Assembly: GCF_003330845.1 (NCBI RefSeq)
Contig: NZ_CP026121.1
Coordinates: 6,305,501-6,369,500 of the forward strand
DNA: 64,000 nt
Source of the DNA: Streptomyces sp. Go-475
GTDB lineage: Bacteria; Actinomycetota; Actinomycetes; Streptomycetales; Streptomycetaceae
Reading direction: 5' to 3'
The notes beneath the pieces are model-generated. The model did no database searches and had not been told where the DNA came from. It worked only from the letters and a program-made list of their open reading frames with translations. Shown here in pieces: positions 23,113 through 32,221 of the stretch. A program made the translations under genes and the position numbers. Numbering within the stretch: position 1 is the stretch's first letter; every line of letters starts with the position of its first letter.

Positions 23113-24155
23113 CGGGCCACCCTGGGGTCGAGCAGCGGATAGACCAGGTCGGCGAGGGTGTTCATCAGGATCACCGCGGCGGCGAACACGAAGAACAGGC
23201 CCTGCACCAGCGGCAGGTCGGGCACGCTCAGCGCCTGGTAGAACAGCCCGCCGAGGCCCGGCCAGGAGAACACCGTCTCCACCAGGATCACGCCCGCCAC
23301 CGTCCGTCCCAGGTTGATGAAGATCAGCGTCACGGTCGGCAGCAGCGCGTTCGGCACGGCGTGCCGGCGGCGTACGAGGTCGTCGCGCAGCCCTTTGGCC
23401 CGGGCGGTCGTCAGGTAGTCGCTGCCCATCTCGTCCAGCAGCGCCGACCGCGTGACCAGCAGCGTCTGCCCGTACTCCACCGCCACCAGCGTCACCACCG
23501 GCAGCACCAGATGGTGCGCCACGTCCAGGACGTACGCGAAGCCCTCCTCGCCGCCCGACTCCATGCCGCCGGTGGGGAACATGCCCGGCAGCGGGCCGAT
23601 GCCCACCGCCAGCACGATGATCAGCAGCAGTCCGAGCCAGAAGGACGGGATCGAGTACAGGGTCAGCGCGAGGCCGGTGTTGACCCGGTCGCCGAGCCCG
23701 CCGCGCCGCCACGCCGAGCGGGTGCCCAGGAAGATGCCGAGCGCGGTGTAGAGGACGAAGGCCGTGCCGGTGAGCAGCAGGGTGTTCGGCAGCGCCTCGG
23801 TGATCTTGTCGACCACGGGCGCGCGGAACTGGTACGACGTGCCGAAGTCGCCGGTGAGGGCCTTGCCGCAGTAGTCGGTGAACTGCCGCCACAGGGGCAG
23901 GTCGAGCCCGAACTCCTCGCGGTAGGCGGCCAGCTGCTCGGCGGAGACCTGGCGGCCGCCGGTCATGGTCTTCACCGGGTCACCGGGGATCAGCCGGAAG
24001 AGGAAGAAACTGGTGACGAGGACGGCCAGCAGCGAGACGGCCGCGCCGGCCACCTTGCCGGCCAGGTACCGCGGGTACGCGGAGCGCTTGCGTACCCGCG
24101 GCCCGGCGGCCGGCCGCCTGTCCTCGACCAGCGCGGAGGTCGCGTCGGCGGTCAT
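23109..24155 (-). CDS. Peptide-type ABC transporter permease (OppB/DppB-like)
   Basis: A 348-residue membrane protein with the OppB layout: first helix VSLLAVLVTSFFLFRLIPGDP, a large external loop, then the permease domain with EAA motif YLTTARAKGLRDDLVRRRHA. I use ATG 24155; GTG codons at 24173 and 24185 in the same frame would overlap the end of the binding-protein gene and are also possible because no clear Shine-Dalgarno decides. It pairs with the OppC-like permease to form the pore. Confidence 0.88.
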   Translation of the reverse strand: MTADATSALVEDRRPAAGPRVRKRSAYPRYLAGKVAGAAVSLLAVLVTSFFLFRLIPGDPVKTMTGGRQVSAEQLAAYREEFGLDLPLWRQFTDYCGKALTGDFGTSYQFRAPVVDKITEALPNTLLLTGTAFVLYTALGIFLGTRSAWRRGGLGDRVNTGLALTLYSIPSFWLGLLLIIVLAVGIGPLPGMFPTGGMESGGEEGFAYVLDVAHHLVLPVVTLVAVEYGQTLLVTRSALLDEMGSDYLTTARAKGLRDDLVRRRHAVPNALLPTVTLIFINLGRTVAGVILVETVFSWPGLGGLFYQALSVPDLPLVQGLFFVFAAAVILMNTLADLVYPLLDPRVAR

Positions 24156-24165
24156 GGGTGCCCGG

Positions 24166-26016
24166 TCACTCACGGTCGTCGGCACCGGCCCGGCGGCGCA
24201 CCGCCACGACCGTGCCGAGGCCGATCAGCAGGACGAGGCTCGTGGCGACGACGGCCACGACGGCCGTGGACGAACCGCCGGAGGAGTCGCCGGAGTCCGC
24301 CGGCACCGCCGACCACCAGCTCCAGTAGCCGTCCTGGCCGTAGATGTTCCCCGCCTTCGCCGGCATGGTCGTGATCGACTTGATCTGGTCCGTCCGGTAC
24401 GCCTCGACCGCGTTCGGGTACGCCATGACGTTCATGTACCCGAGGTCGTACAGCCGCGACTCCATCTGCTTGACGATGTCCGCCCGTTTGGCGGGGTCGT
24501 ACTCGGCGAGCTGCCGGGCGTAGAGCTCGTCGTACTTCTTGTCGCAGATGAAGTTGTCCGTCGCGCCCGTGTCCTTCGGGGTCGCCGGGAGCGCGCCGCA
24601 GGTGTGGATGGACAGCACGAAGTCCGGGTCGGGGTTCACGGACCAGCCGTCGAACGCCAGGTCGTACTTGCCGGCGAGCCAGGGGTCGGTCACGTTGTCC
24701 AGGCAGTCCAGCCGGACGCCGATGCCGAGGTCGCCCCACCACTCCTGGAGGTACTTGCCGACCGCCTTGTCGTTCGGGTCGGTGGCGTGGCACAGGACGC
24801 GGTAGGTGATCGGCTTGCCGTCCTTGCCGACGCGCTTGCCGTCGCCGTTCTTCCGGTACCCGGCCCGGTCGAGCAGCTGCGCGGCCTTCGCCGGGTCGTA
24901 CGCCAGCTTCTGGCTCGCGGACGGCTTCCAGAAGTACTGCGAGAAGCGCGGCGGGATGTAGCCCTCGCCCTCGACGGCGTGGCCCCGGAACACCTTGTCG
25001 ATGATGGCCTCGCGGTCCACGGCCAGGAACAGCGCGTTGCGCACCCGCTGGTCCAGCAGGGAGGGGTGGCCGTCGCCGAACTTCTCGCCGTTCTTCGCCT
25101 TCGCGCCCGGGTTGGTGGCGAGGGCGTAGAAGCGACGGCCGGGGGCGTCGTTGACCTTGATGTTCTCCGCGCCCTCCAGGGATTCCGCCTGGGCGGGCGT
25201 CAGCGACGGCGACCCGGCGACGAAGGACACCTCCCCCTTGCGCAGCGCCGACACGGCCGCGTCCTGGTCCTTGTAGTAGCGGAAGACCAGCTCGTCGAAC
25301 CTGGGCGCCCCGCGCCAGAAGCTCTTGTTCGCCTTGAGCCGCACATAGCTGTCGGCCTTGTAGCCGGTCAGCACGAACGGCCCGTTGCCCACCACCGGGA
25401 AGCTCTTGTCGTTGTTGAACTCCGAGAAGTCCGAGACCTTCTCCCACACGTGCTTCGGCACGATCGGCACGTCGAGCGCGGTCATCGTGGCCTGCGGCTT
25501 CTTCAGCTCGATGACCAGCTTGGTGGGGCTCGGTGCCGTCACCTTCCGGAAGTTCCCGACGTAGCTGCCGTTCGCCGTGGCCGCGCCGGAGTCCGTCATC
25601 ATCTTGTTGAACGTCCACGCCGCGTCCTCGGCGGTGGCCTGCCTGCCGTCGGACCACGCGGAGTTCGAGCGGATCGTGTACGTCCAGGTGAGCTTGTCCG
25701 GCGACGACTCCCACTTGGTGGCCAGGCCCGGGACGGCGTGGTTGTCCTTGGGGTCGTAGTTCGTCAGGTACTCGTACATGAGCCGGTGGATGCTCGTGCT
25801 GAGCAGCCGGACCGCCAGGAACGGGCTGAGCGAGTCCACGCTCTGCGCCACCGCGACGGTCAGCACCTTCTTGCCGTCGTCGGCCGCCCGGGCCTGCTGG
25901 GGCGCCGGGTCGAGCGGGGTCGCGAGACCGGCGGTGAGGGTGAGCGCGACCGCCCCGGCCGCGGCGATGAGCCGGAGGCCGCGCGGGAGGCTGCGTGTCT
26001 GATCGTTCGTGCCCAT
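24166..26016 (-). CDS. ABC transporter substrate-binding protein (SBP family 5) with C-terminal membrane anchor
   Basis: A 616-residue extracellular binding protein. The signal sequence (RLIAAAGAVALTLTAGLA) is followed by the family-5 fold (VAQSVDSLSPFLAVRLLSTS, GNGPFVLTGYKADSYVRL, RVRNALFLAVDREAIIDKVF). The C-terminus has a Ser/Gly linker, a membrane helix (VVATSLVLLIGLGTVVAV) and basic residues, so the binder is anchored by its C-terminus rather than as a lipoprotein. Start ATG 26016 has GAGG 7 bases upstream; a more distal ATG at 26034 is weaker. First gene of the importer operon. Peptides are the likely ligand class, but nickel or other solutes cannot be excluded. Confidence 0.88.
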   Translation of the reverse strand: MGTNDQTRSLPRGLRLIAAAGAVALTLTAGLATPLDPAPQQARAADDGKKVLTVAVAQSVDSLSPFLAVRLLSTSIHRLMYEYLTNYDPKDNHAVPGLATKWESSPDKLTWTYTIRSNSAWSDGRQATAEDAAWTFNKMMTDSGAATANGSYVGNFRKVTAPSPTKLVIELKKPQATMTALDVPIVPKHVWEKVSDFSEFNNDKSFPVVGNGPFVLTGYKADSYVRLKANKSFWRGAPRFDELVFRYYKDQDAAVSALRKGEVSFVAGSPSLTPAQAESLEGAENIKVNDAPGRRFYALATNPGAKAKNGEKFGDGHPSLLDQRVRNALFLAVDREAIIDKVFRGHAVEGEGYIPPRFSQYFWKPSASQKLAYDPAKAAQLLDRAGYRKNGDGKRVGKDGKPITYRVLCHATDPNDKAVGKYLQEWWGDLGIGVRLDCLDNVTDPWLAGKYDLAFDGWSVNPDPDFVLSIHTCGALPATPKDTGATDNFICDKKYDELYARQLAEYDPAKRADIVKQMESRLYDLGYMNVMAYPNAVEAYRTDQIKSITTMPAKAGNIYGQDGYWSWWSAVPADSGDSSGGSSTAVVAVVATSLVLLIGLGTVVAVRRRAGADDRE

Positions 26017-26237
26017 GGTCGGACCTCGCGTCATCGCTCGGACGGGAAGGACGGGTTGATCAGCTGTCAGTGGATGCTGAGTGTGTATCAGCGGCCGTTC
26101 CCAGCCGTCAACGGCGCGTTCACCCCTTGTGGCCTGCGGAAATAACGAATTGGCGAGCTTTTCGTGCCCATTGGTCGAGACCACTGACGCGCTCCTGGCC
26201 AGGGCCTGGCAACGGATTTCGCCCCTGGACGCGCCGA

Positions 26238-26266
26238 GGCCCGCGCCGGTCGGAACGGCGCGGGCC
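26238..26266 (-). terminator. Hairpin, distal terminator of the EspI-like gene
   Basis: 11-bp inverted repeat GGCCCGCGCCG (26238-26248) with 26256-26266, lying downstream of a second, stronger hairpin past the minus-strand EspI-like gene. Confidence 0.55.
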
Positions 26267-26274
26267 GGAAAGGG

Positions 26275-26300
26275 GATCGGCCCCTCGAAAGGGGCCGATC
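26275..26300 (-). terminator. Hairpin terminator of the EspI-like gene
   Basis: Perfect 11-bp inverted repeat GATCGGCCCCT (26275-26285) with 26290-26300 around the tetraloop CGAA, 11 bases after the EspI-like stop. The tandem arrangement with 26238-26266 separates the T7SS locus from the importer operon. Confidence 0.75.
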
Positions 26301-26311
26301 GGGTGAGCTGA

Positions 26312-29300
26312 TTACTGCGTCGGGGGCGCGGGCGGGGGCGGCGGGTTCTGCCCGTCGGGCTGGGCCGGATATCCCGGCTGACCGGGCTGACCGGGATGGG
26401 GGTAGCCGTAGCCCGGCTGCGGGGGCGCGGCCGGCGGCTGGCCCGGCTGCGGGTAGGGCGGCTGGCCCGCCGCGGCCTGCGGGTACGGCTGACCCGGCTG
26501 GGCCTGGGGCTGGCCCGGCTGGGCGTACGGCTGGCCGGGGTGCGGCTGCGGATGCTGCGGGTACGGTCCGGGCTGCCCGGGGATCTGCTGGCCGGGGGCC
26601 GGCTGCTGTCCGGGGTACGGAGGCTGGGGCTGGCCCGGGACGGGCTGGCCGGGCAGCGGCGGGGCGGCCACCGGCGGCGGGTTGCCGTCGGAGGTCCACA
26701 GGCCGTGCGCCTGCTGGTGGCGGGTGAAGTCCTCGGCGACCATCGCCGCGAGGTTGAAGTACGCCTCCCGCACCTTCGGCCGCATCATGTCGAGATCGAC
26801 CTCCGCACCGGCGGCGAGGTGCTCGTCGAACGGCACGACGATGACACCCCGGCAGCGCGTCTCGAAGTGGGACACGATGTCCTCGACCTTGATCATCTTG
26901 CCCGTCTCGCGGACACCGGAGATGACGGTGATGGACCGCGAGACCAGGTCGGCGTACCCGTGCGCGGACAGCCAGTCCAGCGTCGTGCTCGCGCTGCTCG
27001 CACCGTCCACGGACGGCGTCGAGATGATGATGAGCTGGTCGGCGAGGTCCAGCACACCGCGCATGGCGCTGTAGAGCAGACCGGTACCCGAGTCGGTGAG
27101 GATCACCGGGTACTGCTTGCCCAGGACGTCGATCGCGCGCCGGTAGTCCTCGTCGTTGAACGTCGTGGACACGGCCGGGTCGACGTCGTTGGCGATGATC
27201 TCCAGCCCGGACGGCGCCTGGGACGTGAACCGCCGGATGTCCATGTACGAGTTGAGGTACGGGATCGCCTGCACCAGGTCACGGATGGTGGCCCCGGTCT
27301 CCCGCCGCACGCGGCGCCCGAGGGTGCCCGCGTCCGGGTTGGCGTCGATCGCGAGGATCTTGTCCTGCCGCTCGGTGGCCAGCGTGGAGCCCAGCGCGGT
27401 GGTGGTCGTCGTCTTGCCGACACCGCCCTTGAGGCTGATCACGGCGATCCGGTAGCAGGACAGCACGGGCGTACGGATCAGCTCCAGCTTCCGCTGCCGC
27501 TCGGCCTCCTCCTTCTTCCCACCGAGCTTGAACCGGCCACCGCCGGCCGCCGGACGGCTGCTCTTCGCCTTCTGCTTCTTGCTGTTGAGCAGCCGGTCGG
27601 ACGACAGCTCCACCGCGGCGGTGTAACCGAGCGGCGCGGCACCGGGGTTGGTCGGCTGCCGCTGGTCGTGCTGCATGGGCTGCGGCCAGGCGGCGCCGGT
27701 ACGGGGGTCCACCGGCTGCTGGGGCTGCCCGCCGGGCTGCGGCTGGGCCTGCGGGGGCACCCCGGGCTGGGCCTGCTGGGCGGGCGGCTGGGGGAAGCCG
27801 TAACCGCCTTGGGCGTTGGGGGCACCGGGGTGCGGGAAGCCGTATCCGCCCTGGGGAGCGGGAGCGCCTTGCTGCGGGAAGCCGTAACCGCCCTGCGGGG
27901 CGCCGGGCTGCTGGGCCGGGGGCTGCTGTGCGGCCGGGGTGCCGGGGTGGGGGAAGCCGTATCCGCCCTGGGCGTTCGGAACCGGGGCGGGTCGGCCGTC
28001 CGGCTGCTGTGCGGCCGGGGTGCCGGGGTGCGGGAAGCCGTAACCGCCGTGCGCGTCGGGTGCGGCCGGGGCCGGGCCTCCCGGCTGCGGGAAGCCGTAG
28101 CCACCGGGCTGCGGGGCGGGCTGGCCGGGCGGCTGGTTCGGCGGCGTCGGTGCGCCCGGCTGGTTCCACGCGGCGGGCGCGGGCTGCGGCGCCTGCGGCT
28201 GGAACGGCGGCTGCGGTCGCGCGTTCGGATCCGTGGGCTGGGCCTGCGGCTGGGGCTGATGCTGCGCGGGCCACTGGTTGGCCGGCGCCGGGGCGGCCGG
28301 CTGGTACGACGGCGGCAGCGGCGGCACGCCCGGAACGGCGGCGCCCCGCGGGGCGCTGTCCTCAGCCCTGGCGTCGGAGGGATCGGCGTCGGCGGGCGGG
28401 ACGTCGACCGGCTCGGGACCGGCCGGGGCCGCATCCGCGGCCACGGCGCCGGGCATCTCGGCCTCGGAGGTCCTGTCCTCGGCAGCCGTGTCCTTCGGTG
28501 TCGTGCCCCCTGAAGCCCCGTTCTCCGGAGCCCCATCGTCCGGTGCCGTCACCTCGGCGTGCGCGTTCACGCCCCCGGCTTCGGCATCGTCAGAAGCCGG
28601 GCCGGCCGCGCTGTCGTCCGTCCCGGACGCGTCGGCCGCATCCGTCGAGCGGTCACCGTCGGCGTCGGCGTCGCCGGGCGCGCTCCCGGCGTCACCGCCC
28701 GAGTCGTCCTGGTCCTCGTCCTTGGCCTCGGCTTCGCCCTGGTCGTCGTCGGCCGACTCCAGCCGCGCCTCGGTCGCCGCGGCACGCTCGGCGATCTCCC
28801 GCTTCAGGGCGACGGCGGAGAACCGCATGGTGGCACCGCTCTCCAGATCACCGCTCTCCAGATCACCGTCCCCCGGCTCCGGTTCCCCGGAGGTCGGGGG
28901 GGCCGGGGTGGCGGGGCGGGCCGGAACATCCGGAACAGCGGCAGGAGTAGCCGCCGGAACCGGCGGCGTCCACTGCGCCGGGAACCCGCCGCCGGGGTTG
29001 CCCGGTACGGCCGAAGGAGGGGCCGTGTCCGCCTCGGGCGCCTCGGTCCGCCCCTGCGGCTCGAACCCCATGGGCAGCTTGGGCACGGCGGAGCCCTCAC
29101 TCGAGGAAGGCGCGGGAGGCGTGAAGGGCACACCCGGCGCCGGCGGGGGAGGCGTGAACGGAGCGCCCGCCGCGGGCGGCGGCACGGGAGGCGTGAAAGG
29201 CGCCCCCGGAGCGGGCCCCGGAGCCGGAGCCTGCGGCGGAACGGACGGCTGACCACCGGAAGGATGGGCATGCGGCGGCGGAGTCAGCCCCGGCAGCGGA

Positions 29301-29581
29301 GGAACCGGTCCGCTCGGGGCGCCGGAGGTACCGGAAGCGCCGGAGCCACCGGACCCCCGGCCCTCCTGGGACGGCGCAACGGACGCACCGGAGTCCTCGG
29401 ACGCCCCCGCCCCCTGCCCCGAACTCGACGTTGAACTCCCCGAAGCGTTCTGCGTGTACCAGGCCGGGGGTGCGTAGTCGATGGTGAACTCGCCGGTCAT
29501 CTCGACGTCGGACTCCGCGTCGGGCTGGTCATCGCCGGGTGTCGCCCAGCCCCCGCGGATCCCGTCCCGATCGCTGCTCAC
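26312..29581 (-). CDS. EspI-like type VII secretion-associated ParA/MinD ATPase with Pro/Gln/Gly-rich arms
   Basis: A 1089-residue protein resembling mycobacterial EspI (Pro/Ala-rich protein with a ParA-like ATPase). Residues 1-~690 are disordered: Pro/Ser/Ala-rich, then acidic (about 250-400), then Pro/Gln/Gly repeats with GGYGFPHPG units. The MinD-like ATPase follows with a deviant Walker A ([10 protein letters not shown], near residue 720), [12 protein letters not shown] and [11 protein letters not shown] second Pro/Gln/Gly tail ends the protein. EspI in M. tuberculosis regulates ESX-1 under low ATP; a similar role here is inference. GTG 29581 is chosen because AGGAGG lies 6 bases upstream; the frame stays open to 29752 without a good ribosome site. 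Confidence 0.82.
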   Translation of the reverse strand: MSSDRDGIRGGWATPGDDQPDAESDVEMTGEFTIDYAPPAWYTQNASGSSTSSSGQGAGASEDSGASVAPSQEGRGSGGSGASGTSGAPSGPVPPLPGLTPPPHAHPSGGQPSVPPQAPAPGPAPGAPFTPPVPPPAAGAPFTPPPPAPGVPFTPPAPSSSEGSAVPKLPMGFEPQGRTEAPEADTAPPSAVPGNPGGGFPAQWTPPVPAATPAAVPDVPARPATPAPPTSGEPEPGDGDLESGDLESGATMRFSAVALKREIAERAAATEARLESADDDQGEAEAKDEDQDDSGGDAGSAPGDADADGDRSTDAADASGTDDSAAGPASDDAEAGGVNAHAEVTAPDDGAPENGASGGTTPKDTAAEDRTSEAEMPGAVAADAAPAGPEPVDVPPADADPSDARAEDSAPRGAAVPGVPPLPPSYQPAAPAPANQWPAQHQPQPQAQPTDPNARPQPPFQPQAPQPAPAAWNQPGAPTPPNQPPGQPAPQPGGYGFPQPGGPAPAAPDAHGGYGFPHPGTPAAQQPDGRPAPVPNAQGGYGFPHPGTPAAQQPPAQQPGAPQGGYGFPQQGAPAPQGGYGFPHPGAPNAQGGYGFPQPPAQQAQPGVPPQAQPQPGGQPQQPVDPRTGAAWPQPMQHDQRQPTNPGAAPLGYTAAVELSSDRLLNSKKQKAKSSRPAAGGGRFKLGGKKEEAERQRKLELIRTPVLSCYRIAVISLKGGVGKTTTTTALGSTLATERQDKILAIDANPDAGTLGRRVRRETGATIRDLVQAIPYLNSYMDIRRFTSQAPSGLEIIANDVDPAVSTTFNDEDYRRAIDVLGKQYPVILTDSGTGLLYSAMRGVLDLADQLIIISTPSVDGASSASTTLDWLSAHGYADLVSRSITVISGVRETGKMIKVEDIVSHFETRCRGVIVVPFDEHLAAGAEVDLDMMRPKVREAYFNLAAMVAEDFTRHQQAHGLWTSDGNPPPVAAPPLPGQPVPGQPQPPYPGQQPAPGQQIPGQPGPYPQHPQPHPGQPYAQPGQPQAQPGQPYPQAAAGQPPYPQPGQPPAAPPQPGYGYPHPGQPGQPGYPAQPDGQNPPPPPAPPTQ
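27781..28110. repeat. Coding repeats, GGYGFPxPGxP units in the EspI-like gene
   Basis: At least eight irregularly spaced copies of a GGGAAGCCGTAACCGCC-like unit (plus strand) encode GGYGFP(Q/H)PG blocks separated by Ala/Gln/Pro linkers on the minus strand. They are synonymous-level variants, indicating repeated local duplication. Confidence 0.8.
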
Positions 29582-29922
29582 AGTGTTCCTCCTGGTGTGG
29601 TCGAGCACCCTCATGCCGTGCTGGGGCGACCCTTGCTTGTCGTCCGACCTCGTCCGAAGTCGGTCAATGGCGTCTCCGAGGCCGTCCGAGGTCGTCCGAT
29701 ACACCGCACCGGCTTCCCCGCTCTCCTTCTGGGACGCGGACGCCCGGTCCACGGGGTTCTGACGTCGCGCCCGGTACCAGCCTAATCACCACAAGGTCCG
29801 CCTCGGCAGGCCCATCTGCCCCTCATAACAACGCCGGACCTCGAAAACCACGCAAATGCGATGTAAATCCTGGCGCGGAAGTTGACAAAACGGGTTTACG
29901 GGCGCTTCCGATACGAGGTCCG
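29582..29922 (-). promoter_or_regulatory. Upstream region of the EspI-like gene with a candidate promoter
   Basis: This 341-bp gap lies between the conserved T7SS gene and the EspI-like start. It contains the strong ribosome site AGGAGG just before 29581. A minus-strand promoter candidate has -35 TTGTCA (29883-29888) and -10 TTACAT (29861-29866) with a 16-base spacer, which would give a leader of roughly 270 bases. The promoter is a guess from sequence; the AT-rich patch around 29830-29900 stands out from its neighbours. Confidence 0.35.
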
Positions 29923-30711
29923 TCAGTCCATCCGACGTGGCGCACCCAACAGCCCGGTCTCCGTGTCCGTGGGCTGTGTCATGACGTACTGCCGATCCCG
30001 ATCTGTGCACCACAGGGTGAGACCGTCGGAGAGCCCCGGCAGGGAGTCGATCTCGGCTCGGGTGAGCGCCATCGTGCGGCCCAGCTCCGTGGCCTCGTCC
30101 GGCGATACCCTCTGAATCCCGACCAGCCGCGCCTGCCGCACGAGCCGTGGAGCGACCGGGCTCACGTACGGCAGCAGGGTCAGCACCGACTGCCAGGCCC
30201 CGGAGACGACCCGACCGCGAGGTGGCCGCATCCCGCAGTCCCGCACGACCAACACCGGCGTACCGGCTGAGGCACCCAGCGGCGGCACCCGCCCCACGTC
30301 GTACACGGCCATCCCGTTCTGCCCGCCCCCCATGGCGTGCACCATCCGCATCCAGGCCTGCGCCCGCCCCGTCTCCACGGCGACCCGCGCCCCCGTCGCC
30401 GCCGCCCTGAGCGCGATGACCTGCACGGTCCACAGCCCGCCGATGAGGACGACGTCGTACGGCATCGGCCGATTGAGCCCGAGTACCGCGGGCCGGCTCT
30501 CCGCGTCCAAGCCGATGACGACGCCGTCGTCGGCGACGGGGAGGGCGAGGGTGTCCAGTTGGTCGACGGTCACGGAGTGCCGCGGGTGTCTCGGGCCGAT
30601 CAACCCGAAGCCGCGGCGCAGCAGTGCACGCGCCTGCCCGGGGGCAGAGGTCTGCGGCTCGCCCCGGCCGGTGGCCGCCGCCTGTCCCACGCGCTGGGGC
30701 GTTGCCGTCAC
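29923..30711 (-). CDS. Conserved type VII secretion-associated protein
   Basis: A 262-residue protein without signal peptide or membrane helix, found next to eccE in Streptomyces ESX loci. I do not recognise a named domain. Visible features are LGLNRPMPYDVVLIGGLWTV, a region TPVLVVRDCGMRPPRGRVVS and the end TDRDRQYVMTQPTDTETGLL. The central part looks like a small alpha/beta domain. The GTG start overlaps the eccE stop (GTGA), so it is translated with eccE and probably works at the cytosolic face of the secretion complex (inference). Confidence 0.65.
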   Translation of the reverse strand: MTATPQRVGQAAATGRGEPQTSAPGQARALLRRGFGLIGPRHPRHSVTVDQLDTLALPVADDGVVIGLDAESRPAVLGLNRPMPYDVVLIGGLWTVQVIALRAAATGARVAVETGRAQAWMRMVHAMGGGQNGMAVYDVGRVPPLGASAGTPVLVVRDCGMRPPRGRVVSGAWQSVLTLLPYVSPVAPRLVRQARLVGIQRVSPDEATELGRTMALTRAEIDSLPGLSDGLTLWCTDRDRQYVMTQPTDTETGLLGAPRRMD

Positions 30712-32024
30712 CGGGCACCTCCGAGGGGCAGAGTGGCGAGCATGCCGGGTACCTGTTCCCGGTCGAGGCGGGCGAGCCCCATGCCCGTGTGCCGGGCCGC
30801 GGCCTGCACCGCGCGCCGGGCGGCGACGAGTTCGTCGTCGCTGCGCCCGGTCACCCGCAAGTGCCCGCACACGGAGACCTCCTTCCGCTCCCCGCGCCTG
30901 AGCGTGAGGCTGAAGGTGGTGGCGAGGGTGGGGACGGCAGTGACCAGAGCGACGAGCTGCGGCAGCGACGGTGCCCTCTCGCCACCCAGCACGGGCCACC
31001 GACGGATCCAGTACGTGGTGTGTCTGCGGTTGTCACAGCGCCAGTTCCGGCCTGACTCCTCGGTCCGCCGCTCCCGCGCGTCCGTCCGCCCCGCCTCCGC
31101 CGTCACCAGCGGGTTGGCGCAGGCCGAAGTGGCGATCGCGGAGATCAGATGCTCCTCGTCGAGGAGGGTCGCCCGGAATCCGGCTCCGGTGAGTCGGCTC
31201 GCGAGGTGATCGGCGGCACGCACAACACACTTCTGCGCTCCGACCAGACCGCCCCCGCGCGCGGCCACGGCTTCCGGGCACAGTTCCGGGTCGAGCTTCA
31301 AAGCGATCCAGGTGATGCGTACGGCCGGCGCACCTGTCTGCTCCTGCAGGGGCGCGTAGTTGGCGACGGCCACGGACTGCCGGGGCAGATGGATCGCGGG
31401 CGCGGGCTGGGTGTGGAGCACGACCTGCGCCGACTCCAGCCGGATACCGTCCACTTCCAGGGCGTCGTACACCAGAGAGAGCGGCAACGGCTGTCTGTTC
31501 CGCTCGGCCCGCAGTGCGGTGGCGTCGGCCTCGACATGCAGGACCGCCGTGACGAACGTACCGTCCCCGACGATTCCGACAGACCGGCGGTCACGGCCGG
31601 CGTACGTGTACGTCCGCAGACTCGGGTCGCACTCCAGGGCCGGCACCAACCCGGGCTCCGCGCCCTCCGGAATCGGCGTACTCGCCGCCCGCCTCTGCCG
31701 CGCACGCAACGCCTGCGCCGTGGCCAGCCATTCGGGCAGGGAACGGCCGCGGCGACGGAGGAAGGAGACCAGCACCAGACAGACGGCGAGGGCAGCCGCA
31801 GGCGCCAGAGCCAAGGGATCGATCACCCATCCGACGAGCAGGACGGCGGCCGCGATCTCGAACAGGACAAGGCGTTGCAACCGGAATGCCCCGGCCCGCC
31901 CCGAACGCACCTTGGAGTGGAGTGCGCCCGGCGAGGCCGGCCGCTGCGCCGGTCCTCGTGGGGGCGCCGCGGCGCCCCGTGTCCGCGATCGGTCACGGGA
32001 CCGGGCGCGCGTTCCGGATGCCAT
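30708..32024 (-). CDS. eccE: Type VII secretion protein EccE
   Basis: EccE is the peripheral component of the ESX membrane complex. The 438-residue protein has a basic Arg/Pro-rich N-terminus, two membrane helices (residues ~52-67 and ~71-89) and a long soluble region matching the EccE family: DPSLRTYTYAGRDRRSVGIV, IRLESAQVVLHTQPAPAIHL, and a C-terminal LTLRRGERKEVSVCGHLRVT domain. I chose ATG 32024; the frame is open to 32228 but the extra part is not EccE-like. It diverges from eccB across a ~200-bp gap. Confidence 0.85.
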   Translation of the reverse strand: MASGTRARSRDRSRTRGAAAPPRGPAQRPASPGALHSKVRSGRAGAFRLQRLVLFEIAAAVLLVGWVIDPLALAPAAALAVCLVLVSFLRRRGRSLPEWLATAQALRARQRRAASTPIPEGAEPGLVPALECDPSLRTYTYAGRDRRSVGIVGDGTFVTAVLHVEADATALRAERNRQPLPLSLVYDALEVDGIRLESAQVVLHTQPAPAIHLPRQSVAVANYAPLQEQTGAPAVRITWIALKLDPELCPEAVAARGGGLVGAQKCVVRAADHLASRLTGAGFRATLLDEEHLISAIATSACANPLVTAEAGRTDARERRTEESGRNWRCDNRRHTTYWIRRWPVLGGERAPSLPQLVALVTAVPTLATTFSLTLRRGERKEVSVCGHLRVTGRSDDELVAARRAVQAAARHTGMGLARLDREQVPGMLATLPLGGAR

Positions 32025-32221
32025 CACTCCATCCCCCCGTTTCGCCGGCAACCGCCGGTACTTCAGCACCGCACAAGGCCCTTGACGGCCCGGATACCCT
32101 ACTCGCTCCGCAAGTCCCCGCGGATACCAGGCATAGTAGGGGGCCGCTCTGACACCGGGGGCGGGGACCATGTCACGCCTGGCGAGCGCGACACATGTGA
32201 CACGGGGAGAGACAGGCACAG
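32025..32221. promoter_or_regulatory. Divergent promoter region eccE / eccB
   Basis: The starts of eccE (minus) and eccB (plus) face away from each other across 197 bp, so both core transcription units should start here. A purine-rich ribosome site GGGGAGAG precedes eccB. No promoter boxes are clear enough to name. Confidence 0.4.

Noticed and set aside
22962-24374. 470-codon plus-strand frame opposite the permease genes
   Set aside because: Gln/Arg/His-rich shadow of two permease genes that have clear membrane helices and EAA motifs.
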